Shown piece by piece: positions 40,136 to 48,386 of a stretch of DNA of 64,000 nt. Under the pieces are notes generated by a model that made no database searches, was not told the origin of the DNA, and saw only the letters and a program-made list of their open reading frames with translations. The stretch lies in assembly GCF_013030945.1 (NCBI RefSeq), contig NZ_JABBXF010000001.1, forward strand, positions 124,001-188,000, in the 5' to 3' direction. Origin of the DNA: Streptomyces morookaense (lineage in GTDB: Bacteria; Actinomycetota; Actinomycetes; Streptomycetales; Streptomycetaceae). The number at the start of each line of letters is the position of its first letter. Position 1 is the first letter of the stretch. Both the position numbers and the translations under genes were made by a program.

Positions 40136-40933
40136 ATGAGCAGCGGCGAGAGCACACCTCAGGACACCCGCCCCGGCCCCGGCCCCCGCCCCCTGGTGGC
40201 CATCCTCAGCGGGGCCGGGATCTCCACCGACTCCGGCATCCCCGACTACCGCGGCCCCCAGGGGCTGTGGCGCCGCGACCCCGAGGCCGAGAAGCTGGTC
40301 ACGTACGCGTATTACATGTCCGACCCGGCCGTGCGGCGGCGTTCCTGGCAGATGCGGCTCTCGTCCCCGGCACGGCACGCGCGTCCGAACGCCGCCCATG
40401 AGGCCGTCGTCCGGCTGGAACGGTCCGGCACGCCGGTGCGCGTCATCACGCAGAACGTCGACGGACTGCACCAGTCGGCGGGCATGCCGGAGCGCAAGGT
40501 GCTCGAACTGCACGGCACCGCACGGGCGGTGGTGTGCACGGGCTGCAAGTCCCGCTCGGACATGGCGGAGGCGCTGGCCCGGGTGGCGGCGGGCGACCCG
40601 GACCCGGTCTGCACGGCGTGCGGCGGCATCCTGAAGTCGGCGACGGTGATGTTCGGCGAAGGCCTGGACCCGGCGGTGCTGGGCGAGGCGGTGGCCGTGA
40701 CCAAGGCGTGCGACGTCTTCATCGCGGTCGGTACGAGCCTGACCGTCCACCCGGCGGCCGCACTCGCCGGCCTGGCGGCCGACCACGGGGCACGACTGAT
40801 CATCGTGAACGCGGAGCCCACGCCCTACGACGAACGCGCCGACGAACTGGTACGGGAGCCGATCGGGAGCGCGCTGCCGGAGGTGCTCGCGCGGTACGGG
40901 GCACAGGGCGGGTCCGGCGGTTCTCCCGTCTGA
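40136..40933 (+). CDS. Sir2-family NAD-dependent protein deacylase
   Basis: 265 residues. ILSGAGISTDSGIPDYRG is the NAD loop, RVITQNVDGLHQSAG holds the QNxD motif, and ELHGTA carries the catalytic histidine. VVCTGCK and PVCTACGG are the two Cys pairs binding zinc, and VGTSLTVHPAA and IIVNAEPTPYDERAD close the fold. Removes acyl groups from lysines, for example in acetyl-CoA synthetase control. TACCCT (40123-40128) stands seven bases before the ATG and there is no ribosome site, so it is probably leaderless. Confidence 0.95.
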   Translation: MSSGESTPQDTRPGPGPRPLVAILSGAGISTDSGIPDYRGPQGLWRRDPEAEKLVTYAYYMSDPAVRRRSWQMRLSSPARHARPNAAHEAVVRLERSGTPVRVITQNVDGLHQSAGMPERKVLELHGTARAVVCTGCKSRSDMAEALARVAAGDPDPVCTACGGILKSATVMFGEGLDPAVLGEAVAVTKACDVFIAVGTSLTVHPAAALAGLAADHGARLIIVNAEPTPYDERADELVREPIGSALPEVLARYGAQGGSGGSPV

Positions 40934-41031
40934 CCGGCGGCGGACGGGTGGCGACATATCACCCCTTCCACCCTTGGGGCTGCGGCGGCTCGACCACCAA
41001 GTCGACACATCTGCAAAACCAACCCCACCCC

Positions 41032-41074
41032 GTCAACGAACGTTGACACACTCCGCCCGTCAACCTACATTGAC
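41032..41074 (+). promoter_or_regulatory. Promoter with twin 16-bp operators for the HTH/Clp-N pair
   Basis: TTGACA (41043-41048) and TACATT (41066-41071), 18-bp spacer, six bases before the ATG. Operator 1, GTCAACGAACGTTGAC (41032-41047), is a perfect palindrome over the -35. Operator 2, GTCAACCTACATTGAC (41059-41074), has the same half-sites (GTCAA/TTGAC) over the -10. They start 27 bp apart. Probably bound by the HTH protein encoded directly downstream. Confidence 0.8.
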
Positions 41075-41077
41075 ACC

Positions 41078-41302
41078 ATGGCCGGAACAGACGCGAAGGA
41101 CGCACTCGGCACCACCGAGGCCGCCATGAACGCCGACCCCCGCGTGGGGCTGCGCGCCGTCGCCGCGCTGCGGCGGCTCGTCGAGCGGCTGGAGACCTTG
41201 CAGGTCGGCAACGCGCGCTCACAAGGCTGGTCCTGGGAGGAGATCGGGGCCGCCCTCGGAGTCAGCAGGCAGGCAGTGCACAAGAAACACGCCAGGAGGT
41301 AG
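41078..41302 (+). CDS. Small HTH regulator paired with a Clp-N protein
   Basis: 74 residues. A long dimerising helix (ALRRLVERLETLQVGNARSQ) is followed by a single HTH, WSWEEIGAALGVSRQAVHKK, ending HARR. No other domain, so it should act as a dimeric repressor. The promoter is a near-consensus TTGACA/TACATT pair and the mRNA is leaderless. Two matching palindromes cover the -35 and -10, a classic layout for autorepression. The gene's final codons AGG AGG provide the ribosome site for the Clp-N gene, which starts 2 bp after its stop. Confidence 0.9.
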   Translation: MAGTDAKDALGTTEAAMNADPRVGLRAVAALRRLVERLETLQVGNARSQGWSWEEIGAALGVSRQAVHKKHARR

Positions 41303-41304
41303 GC

Positions 41305-41892
41305 ATGTTCGAACGGTTCACCAAGGAAGCCCGCACCGTCGTCGTCCTCGCGCAGGAGGAGGCGCGGATGCTGAACCACTCGTGGATCGGCAGCGAGCAC
41401 CTGCTGCTCGGCATCGCCTCCCGCGCCGGGGCGCCCGGCGCGGCCACGCTGGAGCGGCTCGGCGTGACGCCCGCGGCATGCCGAGCCGCAATGGTGCCGG
41501 CCTCGGCGGGCGAGCTCGACGAGCAGGACGCGGCCGCGCTCAGCGCGATCGGCATCGACCTCGACGCCGTACGGGACCGGGCCGAGGAGGTGTTCGGCCC
41601 CGGCGCGCTGGACCACGCCGCAACACCCGAGCAGTCACGGGGGCGTTGGCGCAAGGCGGCGAAGGGCGCGCCGAAGGGGCACATCCCCTTCACGCCCCGG
41701 GCGAAGAAGGTGCTGGAGCGCTCGCTGCGGGAAGCGCTGGCCCGCAAGGACAACTTCATCGGCACCCAGCACGTGCTGCTCGGGATCCTCGACCCTGCGG
41801 ATCATCCGACCGCCGCGCTGCTGGCCAGGCTGGGCACGGACATGGAGGCCGTACGGGCGGGCCTGCTGGCGGAGTTGGAACAGGCCGCCTGA
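41305..41892 (+). CDS. Stand-alone double Clp N-domain protein
   Basis: 195 residues. Two Clp_N repeats: residues about 1-60 (FERFTKEARTVVVLAQEEAR, SWIGSEHLLLGI) and about 125-190 (FTPRAKKVLERSLREALARK, FIGTQHVLLGI). They are joined by an acidic-to-basic linker. There is no AAA+ ATPase part, so it is not a Clp chaperone itself. It could present or mask substrates for ClpC, or sense damaged proteins or phospho-arginine, as the ClpC N-domain does. Tightly coupled to the HTH regulator. Ends before a dispersed hairpin element. Confidence 0.9.
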   Translation: MFERFTKEARTVVVLAQEEARMLNHSWIGSEHLLLGIASRAGAPGAATLERLGVTPAACRAAMVPASAGELDEQDAAALSAIGIDLDAVRDRAEEVFGPGALDHAATPEQSRGRWRKAAKGAPKGHIPFTPRAKKVLERSLREALARKDNFIGTQHVLLGILDPADHPTAALLARLGTDMEAVRAGLLAELEQAA

Positions 41893-41901
41893 GCAAGTAC
41901 C

Positions 41902-41943
41902 GCACCCCGTAAGGGGCGCGAGGAACTGCGCGACCAGCCACAA
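41902..41943 (-). repeat. Dispersed 3'-end hairpin element, copy 6
   Basis: GCACCCCGTAAGGGGCGC followed on the + strand by GAGGAACTGCGCGACCAGCC. Read on the minus strand it lies downstream of the FAD oxidoreductase stop, arm first. The convergent Clp-N gene ends 10 bp away, so it can serve both. Confidence 0.65.
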
Positions 41944-41981
41944 CGAACCCGCAGCCGACGCACCGCACTTCCCGCGGAGCC

Positions 41982-43400
41982 CTAGCGCACGCGCCGCAGG
42001 CTGCGCCACACCGCCTTGGCCGCGTGGTGGCCGGACATGCCGTGCACCCCGGGGCCGGGCGGCGTCGCCGAGGAGCAGAGGAAGACGGCGGGGTGCGCCG
42101 TCGCGTAGGGCACGCGGGCCAGCCTGGGCCGGACGACCAGCCGCAGGGCCGCGACCGATCCGATCGCGATGTCGCCGCCCACGTAGTTGGCGTTGCGCAC
42201 CGCGAGCTGCGGCGGCCCGGCGGTGGCGCGGGCGAGGACGAGGTCGCGGAACCCCGGTGCGAAGCGCTCCAGTTGGCGCTCGATCACCTCGGTCGCGTCG
42301 CCCTCCCAGCCGTTGGGCACATGGCCGTACACCCAGAACGTGTGCTTGCCCCCGGGCGCGCGCGTCCGGTCCATCAGGGTCGGCTGGGACGTGATGAGGA
42401 AGGGGACGGAGGGGTCGTCGCCGTGGAGGGCGGCGCCCAGAGCGTCCTTGATCTCGCCGTAGGTGGGGCCGATATGGACCGTACCGGCCTTGCGGGCCGG
42501 CTCCGCGGTCCATGGGACGGGGCCGTCCAGCGCGTAGTCGATCTTGAAGACGGCGGGACCGTACCGGTAGTTCGCGAACATCTTGCCGAGTCCGGCGATG
42601 CGGGCCATGGCCGTGGGCGAGGTGTCGAAGACGTAGGCGCGGGCGGGCGGCAGGTCGTCCAGGCGCTTGACCTCGAAGCCGGTGTGGATCGTGCCGCCCA
42701 GGGCGCGCAGATATCCGGCGAGGGCGTCCGCGATGGACTGCGAACCGCCGCGCGGTACGGGCCAGCCGCCCTCGTGGGCGGCGATCGCGAAGAGCAGGGC
42801 CATGCCGCCGGTGCCGAAGCCGGTGAGCGGCGCGATGCCGTGGGCGGCGAGCCCGGCGAACAGGGCGCGGGCCTTCTCGTCGTGGAAGCGGCGGGTGAGC
42901 AGTGCGGCGGGCTGGGCGGCGACCATGCCGAACCGGGCGTAGGTGACGGGGTCGCGCGGCAGCCCGTCCCACTGGGTGCGCAGGAAGTCCGCGGCGAGCG
43001 TGGGCCACTTGCCCTGGAACGGCGCGACGAGCCTGCGGTACGCACCCGCGTCGCGCGGCCCGAGCGAGCCGGCCGTCTCGCCGACCAGGCGGGAGAGCAC
43101 GGCGGCCGTGCCGTCGGGGAAGGGGTGCGCCATCGGCAGCTCGGGGTGGACCCACTCCAGCCCGTACCGGGAGAGCGGCATGGCGGTGAAGGCCGGCGAG
43201 CGGACGCCGAGCGGGTGCACGGCGGAACAGGGGTCGTGGCGGAAGCCGGGGAGGGTCAGCTCCTCGGTGCGGGCGCCGCCGCCGATGCCCTCGGCGGCCT
43301 CGTACACCTCGACCGCCAGGCCGCGGCGGGCCAGTTCGACGGCGGCGGTGAGCCCGTTGGGCCCGGCTCCTACAACGACCGCGTCGAGCATGGTGGCCAC
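41982..43400 (-). CDS. Phytoene-desaturase-like FAD/NAD(P)-dependent oxidoreductase
   Basis: 472 residues. [20 protein letters not shown] is the FAD-binding loop and [20 protein letters not shown] the CrtI/COG1233 continuation. [20 protein letters not shown] is the middle motif, and the C-terminal FAD motif is [15 protein letters not shown]. Relatives oxidise carotenoids or unknown hydrophobic substrates; no carotenoid genes are near. GTG 43400 is 8 nt from GGGAG; ATG 43391 is too far. It lies 66 bp downstream of the inositol-phosphatase-like gene on the same strand. Confidence 0.88.
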   Translation of the reverse strand: MATMLDAVVVGAGPNGLTAAVELARRGLAVEVYEAAEGIGGGARTEELTLPGFRHDPCSAVHPLGVRSPAFTAMPLSRYGLEWVHPELPMAHPFPDGTAAVLSRLVGETAGSLGPRDAGAYRRLVAPFQGKWPTLAADFLRTQWDGLPRDPVTYARFGMVAAQPAALLTRRFHDEKARALFAGLAAHGIAPLTGFGTGGMALLFAIAAHEGGWPVPRGGSQSIADALAGYLRALGGTIHTGFEVKRLDDLPPARAYVFDTSPTAMARIAGLGKMFANYRYGPAVFKIDYALDGPVPWTAEPARKAGTVHIGPTYGEIKDALGAALHGDDPSVPFLITSQPTLMDRTRAPGGKHTFWVYGHVPNGWEGDATEVIERQLERFAPGFRDLVLARATAGPPQLAVRNANYVGGDIAIGSVAALRLVVRPRLARVPYATAHPAVFLCSSATPPGPGVHGMSGHHAAKAVWRSLRRVR

Positions 43401-43466
43401 CGGTCGGACTCCCCTCGTCCCCTGTGCAGTGGATCAGCGGCAGATCAGCAGTGGATCAGCAGCCGG

Positions 43467-44294
43467 TCAGCCGGCGGACGCCAGCAGGCCCAGCATATGC
43501 CGCAGGGTCGCCTCGTCCCGGGCGGCGGCGAACGGCAGGGCGTTGCCCCCGGCGATGCGGAAGGGCTCGCCGGCGACGGTGCCGCTCGCGCCGCCCGCCT
43601 CGGCGACCAGCAGCAGTCCCGCGGCGTGGTCCCAGGCGTTCTCCCAGGAGAAGGCCAGGCCGTCGAGCGATCCCTGGGCGACGTGCAGGTATTCCAGGCC
43701 CGCCGAGCCGCAGGGGCGCGGGGTGACGGCGTCGGTCAGCAGCGTGCCGAGGACGCGCTTCTCCTCGGGCGTGGTGAAGTCGTAGTGGGATATGGCCACT
43801 TCGAGGTGCTTGCCGGGCTCGGGCGAACCGCTGCGTATCCGCTCGCCGTTGAGCACCGCTCCCCCGCCGCGGCGGGCGACGGCCATCAGGTCCAGGGCGG
43901 GGGCGTACGTCCAGGAGGCGAGCAGCTCGCCGTGGTGGGCGAGGCAGACGAGGGTGGCGAAGCCCGGGTCGCCGTGGACGAACTGCCGGGTGCCGTCGAC
44001 CGGGTCGACGATCCACACCGGGGCGTCGCCGCCGAGCGCGTGCAGAACGGCCGGGTCGGCGTGCACGGCCTCCTCGCCGACGACCACGGAGCCGGGCAGC
44101 AGCGCCGTGAGATCCGCCGTGAGGCGCTCCTCCGCGAGCCGGTCGGCGACGGTCACCAGGTCGTGCGGGCCGTTCTTCTCGACGATCTCGTCCGCGGCGA
44201 GCTGCCGGAAACGCGGCATGATCTCGGCGGCCGCGGCCTTGCGGACCGCTTCCTCGACACCGTTCGGATCACCCGCGAGAAACTCATCGATCAT
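43467..44294 (-). CDS. Inositol monophosphatase family protein
   Basis: 275 residues. Metal-binding motif 1 is WIVDPVDGTRQFVHG, with Glu from VVGEEAVHAD; motif 2 is ENAWDHAAGLLLVAEAGG. These give the D-P-x-D-G-T and W-D signatures of the Li-sensitive phosphatases (inositol-, histidinol-, 3'-phosphoadenosine phosphatases). The substrate cannot be told from the sequence. ATG 44294 begins the first helix. Likely cotranscribed with the FAD oxidoreductase, though no functional link is evident. Confidence 0.92.
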   Translation of the reverse strand: MIDEFLAGDPNGVEEAVRKAAAAEIMPRFRQLAADEIVEKNGPHDLVTVADRLAEERLTADLTALLPGSVVVGEEAVHADPAVLHALGGDAPVWIVDPVDGTRQFVHGDPGFATLVCLAHHGELLASWTYAPALDLMAVARRGGGAVLNGERIRSGSPEPGKHLEVAISHYDFTTPEEKRVLGTLLTDAVTPRPCGSAGLEYLHVAQGSLDGLAFSWENAWDHAAGLLLVAEAGGASGTVAGEPFRIAGGNALPFAAARDEATLRHMLGLLASAG

Positions 44295-44394
44295 GCATCC
44301 ATCGAACCATGCCCCACCGACAATCGGTGAGGCCCGGGTGTATGCAGCACATATCGGAGGTGAACAGGTGCCCGGCCGGGCCGGGTCCGGCGGC

Positions 44395-46188
44395 TCAGCG
44401 CCCCACCGCGTACCCCTGCATCCCGCGCGGGTTGGCGGCCGCCGACAGCACCCCGGTCTCCGGGTCGCGGGCCACGGCGCACAGCCGCCCCTCCGACCAC
44501 GGCCCTCCCACGGTCACGTCGTGCCCCCGGCGGCGCAGTTCCGCGACGATCTCCTCGCCGATGCGGGACTCGACGGTGACGCTGCCGGGCTGCGCACGGC
44601 GCGGGTGGAAGGAGCCGGGGAAGCCCGACTGGTGCCAGTTGGGCGCGTCGACGGCGCCCTGGAGGTCGGGGCCGCCGCGCCACTCGGCGCGCAGGGCGAC
44701 GGCGAGGAGGAAGTGCATCTGCCACTGGTCCTGTTGGTCGGCGCCCGGGGTGCCGAAGGCCAGCACCGGCTCGCCGCCGCGCAGGGCGAGGGACGGCGAC
44801 AGGGTGGTGCGCGGGCGGCGGCCGGGGGTGAGGGAGCTGGGCAGCCCCGGTTCCAGCCAGGTCATCTGCAGCCGGGTGCCGAGCGGGAAGCCGAGCTCCG
44901 GTGCGACGGGGTTGGACTGCAGCCAGCCGCCGCTGGGCGTCGCCGAGATCATGTTCCCCCAGCGGTCGACGACGTCGACGTGGCAGGTGTCGCCGTGGAC
45001 CGCACCGTTCATGGCGACCGTCGGCTCGCCCTCGCCGATGTCGACGGTCCGCCGGACCTCTCCCGCCGCGACCGTGGCCAGGCGCGGGGTGCGGCCGTCG
45101 GGGCTGCCGGGGCGCAGCTCGTACGAGGCCGTGGCGCCGATCAGGGCGCGGCGGGCCGCGTTGTACTCGCCGGAGAGCAGGGTGCGCAGCGGCACGTCGG
45201 CGCCGCCGGAGGCGTCTCCGTACCAGGCCTCGCGGTCGGCCATGGCGAGCTTGCCGCCCTCGACCAGGGTGTGCACGTAGTCCGCGGTGCCGTACTCCGG
45301 CAGCGCGTCCGGCAGCAGGGCGAGCTGCTGGAGCAGGACCGGGCCCTGGGACCAGGGTCCGGGCTTGCACACCGTCCACCCGTTCCAGTCGTATGTCACC
45401 GGGTCCTCGTATGTGGCCCGGAAGCCGGCGAGGTCGTCGCCGGTGAGGGTTCCTGTGTGCCGTTCGCCGCTGGTGTCGAGGGTGGGGCGGGCGGCGGTGC
45501 GCAGGAGCGCCTCGGCGATGAAGCCCTCGCGCCAGGTCCGGCGCGCGGCGTCGATCCGCCGCTCGCGGCTGCCGCCCGCCGCATCGGCCTCGGCGAGGAG
45601 ACGGCGCCAGGTGGCGGCGAGCGCGGGGTTGCGGAACAGCCGGCCCATGGCGGGGGGCTTCCCGCCGGGCAGGTACAGCTCGGCGGAGGCCGCCCACTCG
45701 GGCCCGCTCCGGAACAGCCGCTCCACGGCCGCCACGGACCGTCCGACGCTTCCGACGGGGGCGTGCCCGCCCTCCGCGTACCCGATGGCGTGGTCGAGGA
45801 CCTCGGCGAGCGACTTGGTGCCGTGGTCGCGCAGCAGCAGCATCCAGGCGTCGAACGACCCCGGCACGGCGGCCGCGAGGGGGCCGGTGCCGGGGACGAG
45901 GGTGAGGCCGAGCGAGGTGTAGTGGGCGATGCTCGCCCCGGCGGGCGCCGGCCCCTGCCCGCACAGCACCTGCACCGGCCCGCCGGCCGGCGCGAGCACG
46001 ACGGGCATGTCCCCGGCGGGCCCGTTGAGATGCGGCTCCACGACGTGCAGCACGAACCCGGCCGCCACGGCGGCGTCGAAGGCGTTGCCGCCCGTCTCCA
46101 GCACGGCCATGGCGGACTGGGAGGCGAGCCAGTGGGTGGAGGAGACCATGCCGAAGGTGCCCTGGAGGGTGGGGCGGGTGGTGAACAT
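44395..46188 (-). CDS. Gamma-glutamyltransferase family protein (cytosolic form)
   Basis: 597 residues, Ntn hydrolase. The self-cleavage and nucleophile threonine is read in GDTCHVDVVDRWGNMISATP. MAVLETGGNAFDAAVAAGF is near the N-terminus, and RPRTTLSPSLALRGGEPVLA and GTPGADQQDQWQM lie in the small subunit. No signal peptide, in contrast to the second GGT at 53236-55044. It could process gamma-glutamyl compounds or act as an acylase. ATG 46188 is chosen with AAGG 3 nt upstream, which is weak. Divergent from lipoate ligase. Confidence 0.88.
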   Translation of the reverse strand: MFTTRPTLQGTFGMVSSTHWLASQSAMAVLETGGNAFDAAVAAGFVLHVVEPHLNGPAGDMPVVLAPAGGPVQVLCGQGPAPAGASIAHYTSLGLTLVPGTGPLAAAVPGSFDAWMLLLRDHGTKSLAEVLDHAIGYAEGGHAPVGSVGRSVAAVERLFRSGPEWAASAELYLPGGKPPAMGRLFRNPALAATWRRLLAEADAAGGSRERRIDAARRTWREGFIAEALLRTAARPTLDTSGERHTGTLTGDDLAGFRATYEDPVTYDWNGWTVCKPGPWSQGPVLLQQLALLPDALPEYGTADYVHTLVEGGKLAMADREAWYGDASGGADVPLRTLLSGEYNAARRALIGATASYELRPGSPDGRTPRLATVAAGEVRRTVDIGEGEPTVAMNGAVHGDTCHVDVVDRWGNMISATPSGGWLQSNPVAPELGFPLGTRLQMTWLEPGLPSSLTPGRRPRTTLSPSLALRGGEPVLAFGTPGADQQDQWQMHFLLAVALRAEWRGGPDLQGAVDAPNWHQSGFPGSFHPRRAQPGSVTVESRIGEEIVAELRRRGHDVTVGGPWSEGRLCAVARDPETGVLSAAANPRGMQGYAVGR

Positions 46189-46286
46189 GTGCCTTAGGAA
46201 GGCATGTTGGCCGCCCGTGCGCAAGGGTGCATGCGCCGGGGGTTACGGTGGCACCCCGGCAGCATTCACGCAGAAGGAGACATACC

Positions 46287-47342
46287 GTGCACGGCGAGTA
46301 CAAGGTCCCCGGCGGCAAGCTCGTCGTCGTGGACCTGGATGTCGACGAAGGGGCACTGCGCAACGTCCGTGTGGCCGGGGACTTCTTCCTCGAACCCGAC
46401 GACGCGCTCCTCGACATCGACCGCGCCCTGGAGGGCGCCGACGCCGGGCTGACCGCCCCGCAGCTCGCGGCCCGGATCGACGCGGCGCTGCCCGCGGGCA
46501 CGGTGATGTTCGGGTTCTCGTCCGAGGCCGTGGGCATCGCGGTGCGGCGCGCACTGGCGAACGCCACCGACTGGCATCACTACGACTGGCAGCTCGTCCA
46601 CACCGGCCCCCAGTCCCCCGCCCTGCACATGGCGCTGGACGAAGTCCTGACGGCGGAGGTGGCCGCCGGGCGGCGGGCGCCGACGCTGCGGGTGTGGGAG
46701 TGGGGTTCCCCGGCCGTGGTCATCGGCAGCTTCCAGTCGCTGCGCAACGAGGTCGACCCGGAGGGCGCCGCCCGGCACGGGATGACGGTGGTGCGGCGGA
46801 TCTCCGGGGGCGGGGCGATGTTCATCGAGCCGGGGAACACCATCACGTACTCGCTCAGCGTGCCGGAGGCCCTCGTGCAGGGGCTGTCGTTCGCCGACAG
46901 CTACGCCTACCTGGACGACTGGGTGCTCGGCGCCCTGGACGGCATGGGCGTCAAGGCCTGGTACCAGCCGCTGAACGACATCGCCACCGAGGCCGGGAAG
47001 ATCGCGGGCGCGGCGCAGAAGCGGCTGGTCGCCGGCAACGGCGCCGTGCTGCACCACGTGACCATGGCCTACGACATCGACGCCGACAAGATGACGGACG
47101 TCCTCCGCATCGGCCGGGAGAAGCTCTCCGACAAGGGCACCAAGAGCGCCAAGAAGCGCGTCGACCCGCTGCGCCGGCAGACCGGGTTGCCCCGTGCCGA
47201 GGTCATCGAGCGGATGATCGGCACGTTCCGCGGGCGCTACGGGCTGACGGACGGCGCGGTCACCTCCGAGGAGCTGGCGCGGGCCGAGGAGCTGGCCGCG
47301 ACGAAGTTCTCGACGGAGGAGTGGACCGCGCGCGTGCCGTAG
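46287..47342 (+). CDS. lplA: Lipoate-protein ligase with N-terminal accessory domain
   Basis: 351 residues. The first about 90 residues (GEYKVPGGKLVVVDLDVDEG, VAGDFFLEPDDALLDIDRAL) are the LplA accessory domain, found at the C-terminus in E. coli LplA but here placed first. The catalytic domain follows: PALHMALDEVLTAE, SPAVVIGSFQSLRNEVD and RRISGGGAMFIEPGN, with the lipoyl-AMP lysine expected in NDIATEAGKIAGAAQK. Attaches lipoate or octanoate to 2-oxoacid dehydrogenases and GcvH. GTG 46287 follows AGAAGGAG. The C-terminal about 70 residues (DADKMTDVLRIGREKLSDKG) are an extra helical tail. Confidence 0.9.
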   Translation: MHGEYKVPGGKLVVVDLDVDEGALRNVRVAGDFFLEPDDALLDIDRALEGADAGLTAPQLAARIDAALPAGTVMFGFSSEAVGIAVRRALANATDWHHYDWQLVHTGPQSPALHMALDEVLTAEVAAGRRAPTLRVWEWGSPAVVIGSFQSLRNEVDPEGAARHGMTVVRRISGGGAMFIEPGNTITYSLSVPEALVQGLSFADSYAYLDDWVLGALDGMGVKAWYQPLNDIATEAGKIAGAAQKRLVAGNGAVLHHVTMAYDIDADKMTDVLRIGREKLSDKGTKSAKKRVDPLRRQTGLPRAEVIERMIGTFRGRYGLTDGAVTSEELARAEELAATKFSTEEWTARVP

Positions 47343-47374
47343 CGCCCCGTCAGGGGCGCCCGCCTACGGGGCGC
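47342..47374. repeat. Dispersed hairpin element, copy 7 (short)
   Basis: GCGCCCC-GTCA-GGGGCGC (47342-47359) followed by a second GGGGCGC at 47368-47374. The arm found in other copies is absent. It lies across the 3' ends of lplA (+, stop at 47342) and the F420 enzyme gene (-, stop at 47350), a compact two-way terminator. Confidence 0.6.
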
Positions 47375-48372
47375 TGGCCCAGCGCCGGGATCACATGCTC
47401 CCCGTACGCATCGATCGTCGCCTCCCGCGCATCATGCATCGCATACACCGCGAACTGGTCCACCCCCAACTCCCGCAGCTGCTCCAGTCGTTCGCGGTGT
47501 GCCGCCGCCGGGCCCAGCAGGCAGAAGCGGTCCACGATGTCGTCCGGGACGAAGTCCGTGGACGGGTTGCCCGCCCGGCCGTGGTGGCTGTAGTCGTAGC
47601 CGTGCCGCTGCTTGATGTAGGCCGTCAGGGCCTCCGGGATCGCCCCCGAGGCCTCCCCGTAGCGTTCGACCAGGTCGGCCACGTGGTTGCCGACCATGCC
47701 GCCGAACCACCGGCACTGCTCCCGCGCGTGGGCCAGGTCGTCGCCCACGTATGCGGGCGCGGCCACGCAGATCGTGAGGGAGGCGGGGTCGCGCCCGGCC
47801 TCCTCGGCCGCCCTCCGCACCGCCTTCACCATCCACTCCGTCAGGTACGGGTCGGCGAGCTGGAGGATGAAGCCGTCCGCCTCCCGCCCGGCCAGGGCCA
47901 GCGCCTTGGGTCCGTACGCGGCCATCCACACCGGGAGGCGGCCGTCGCGCACCCACGGGATGCGCAGCGCCGTGCCGTGGACGTCCGTCTCACGGCCCTC
48001 GGCGAGGTCGCGGATGATGCGCATCGACTCGCTCAGCGCGGCCAGCGTGTTCGGCCTGCGGCCGGCGACCCGCATCGCCGAGTCGCCGCGGCCGATGCCG
48101 CACACCGTGCGGTTGCCGTACATGTCGTTGAGGGTGGCGAAGGTGGAGGCGGTGACCTCCGGGGTGCGGGTGGAGGGGTTGGTGACCATGGGGCCGACGA
48201 TCAGCCGCTCGGTCTGCTCCAGGATGCGGCTGTAGATGACGAACGGCTCCTGCCACAGCACGGCCGAGTCGAAGGTCCAGCCGTAGCGGAAGCCGGCCTG
48301 CTCGGCGCGGCGCATGAGGTCCACGACGGCGGTGGCGGGCGGGTCGGTCTGCAGGACGAGGCCGAAGTCCAC
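47350..48372 (-). CDS. Luciferase-like F420-dependent oxidoreductase of the pyrimidine operon
   Basis: 340 residues, LLM superfamily TIM barrel. VDFGLVLQTDPPATAVVDLM is the start; the bulge strands are WTFDSAVLWQEPFV and GPMVTNPSTRTPEVTASTFA. VCGIGRGDSAMRVAG and PVWMAAYGPKALALAG follow. This is the subgroup (CPS_4043/TIGR03842-like) known to travel with dihydropyrimidinase genes. It may reduce or oxidise a pyrimidine, or a product of the pathway, with F420H2. GTG 48372 is 10 nt from AAGGAG. Last gene of the run beta-ureidopropionase, aminotransferase, dihydropyrimidinase, LLM. Confidence 0.9.
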   Translation of the reverse strand: MDFGLVLQTDPPATAVVDLMRRAEQAGFRYGWTFDSAVLWQEPFVIYSRILEQTERLIVGPMVTNPSTRTPEVTASTFATLNDMYGNRTVCGIGRGDSAMRVAGRRPNTLAALSESMRIIRDLAEGRETDVHGTALRIPWVRDGRLPVWMAAYGPKALALAGREADGFILQLADPYLTEWMVKAVRRAAEEAGRDPASLTICVAAPAYVGDDLAHAREQCRWFGGMVGNHVADLVERYGEASGAIPEALTAYIKQRHGYDYSHHGRAGNPSTDFVPDDIVDRFCLLGPAAAHRERLEQLRELGVDQFAVYAMHDAREATIDAYGEHVIPALGQRPVGGRP

Positions 48373-48386
48373 GGTGCACGTGCTCC

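Noticed and set aside
46189..46286. GCCTT-AGG-AAGGC near the GGT start as an operator
   Set aside because: Arms are only five bases and overlap the ribosome-site region; too weak to claim.
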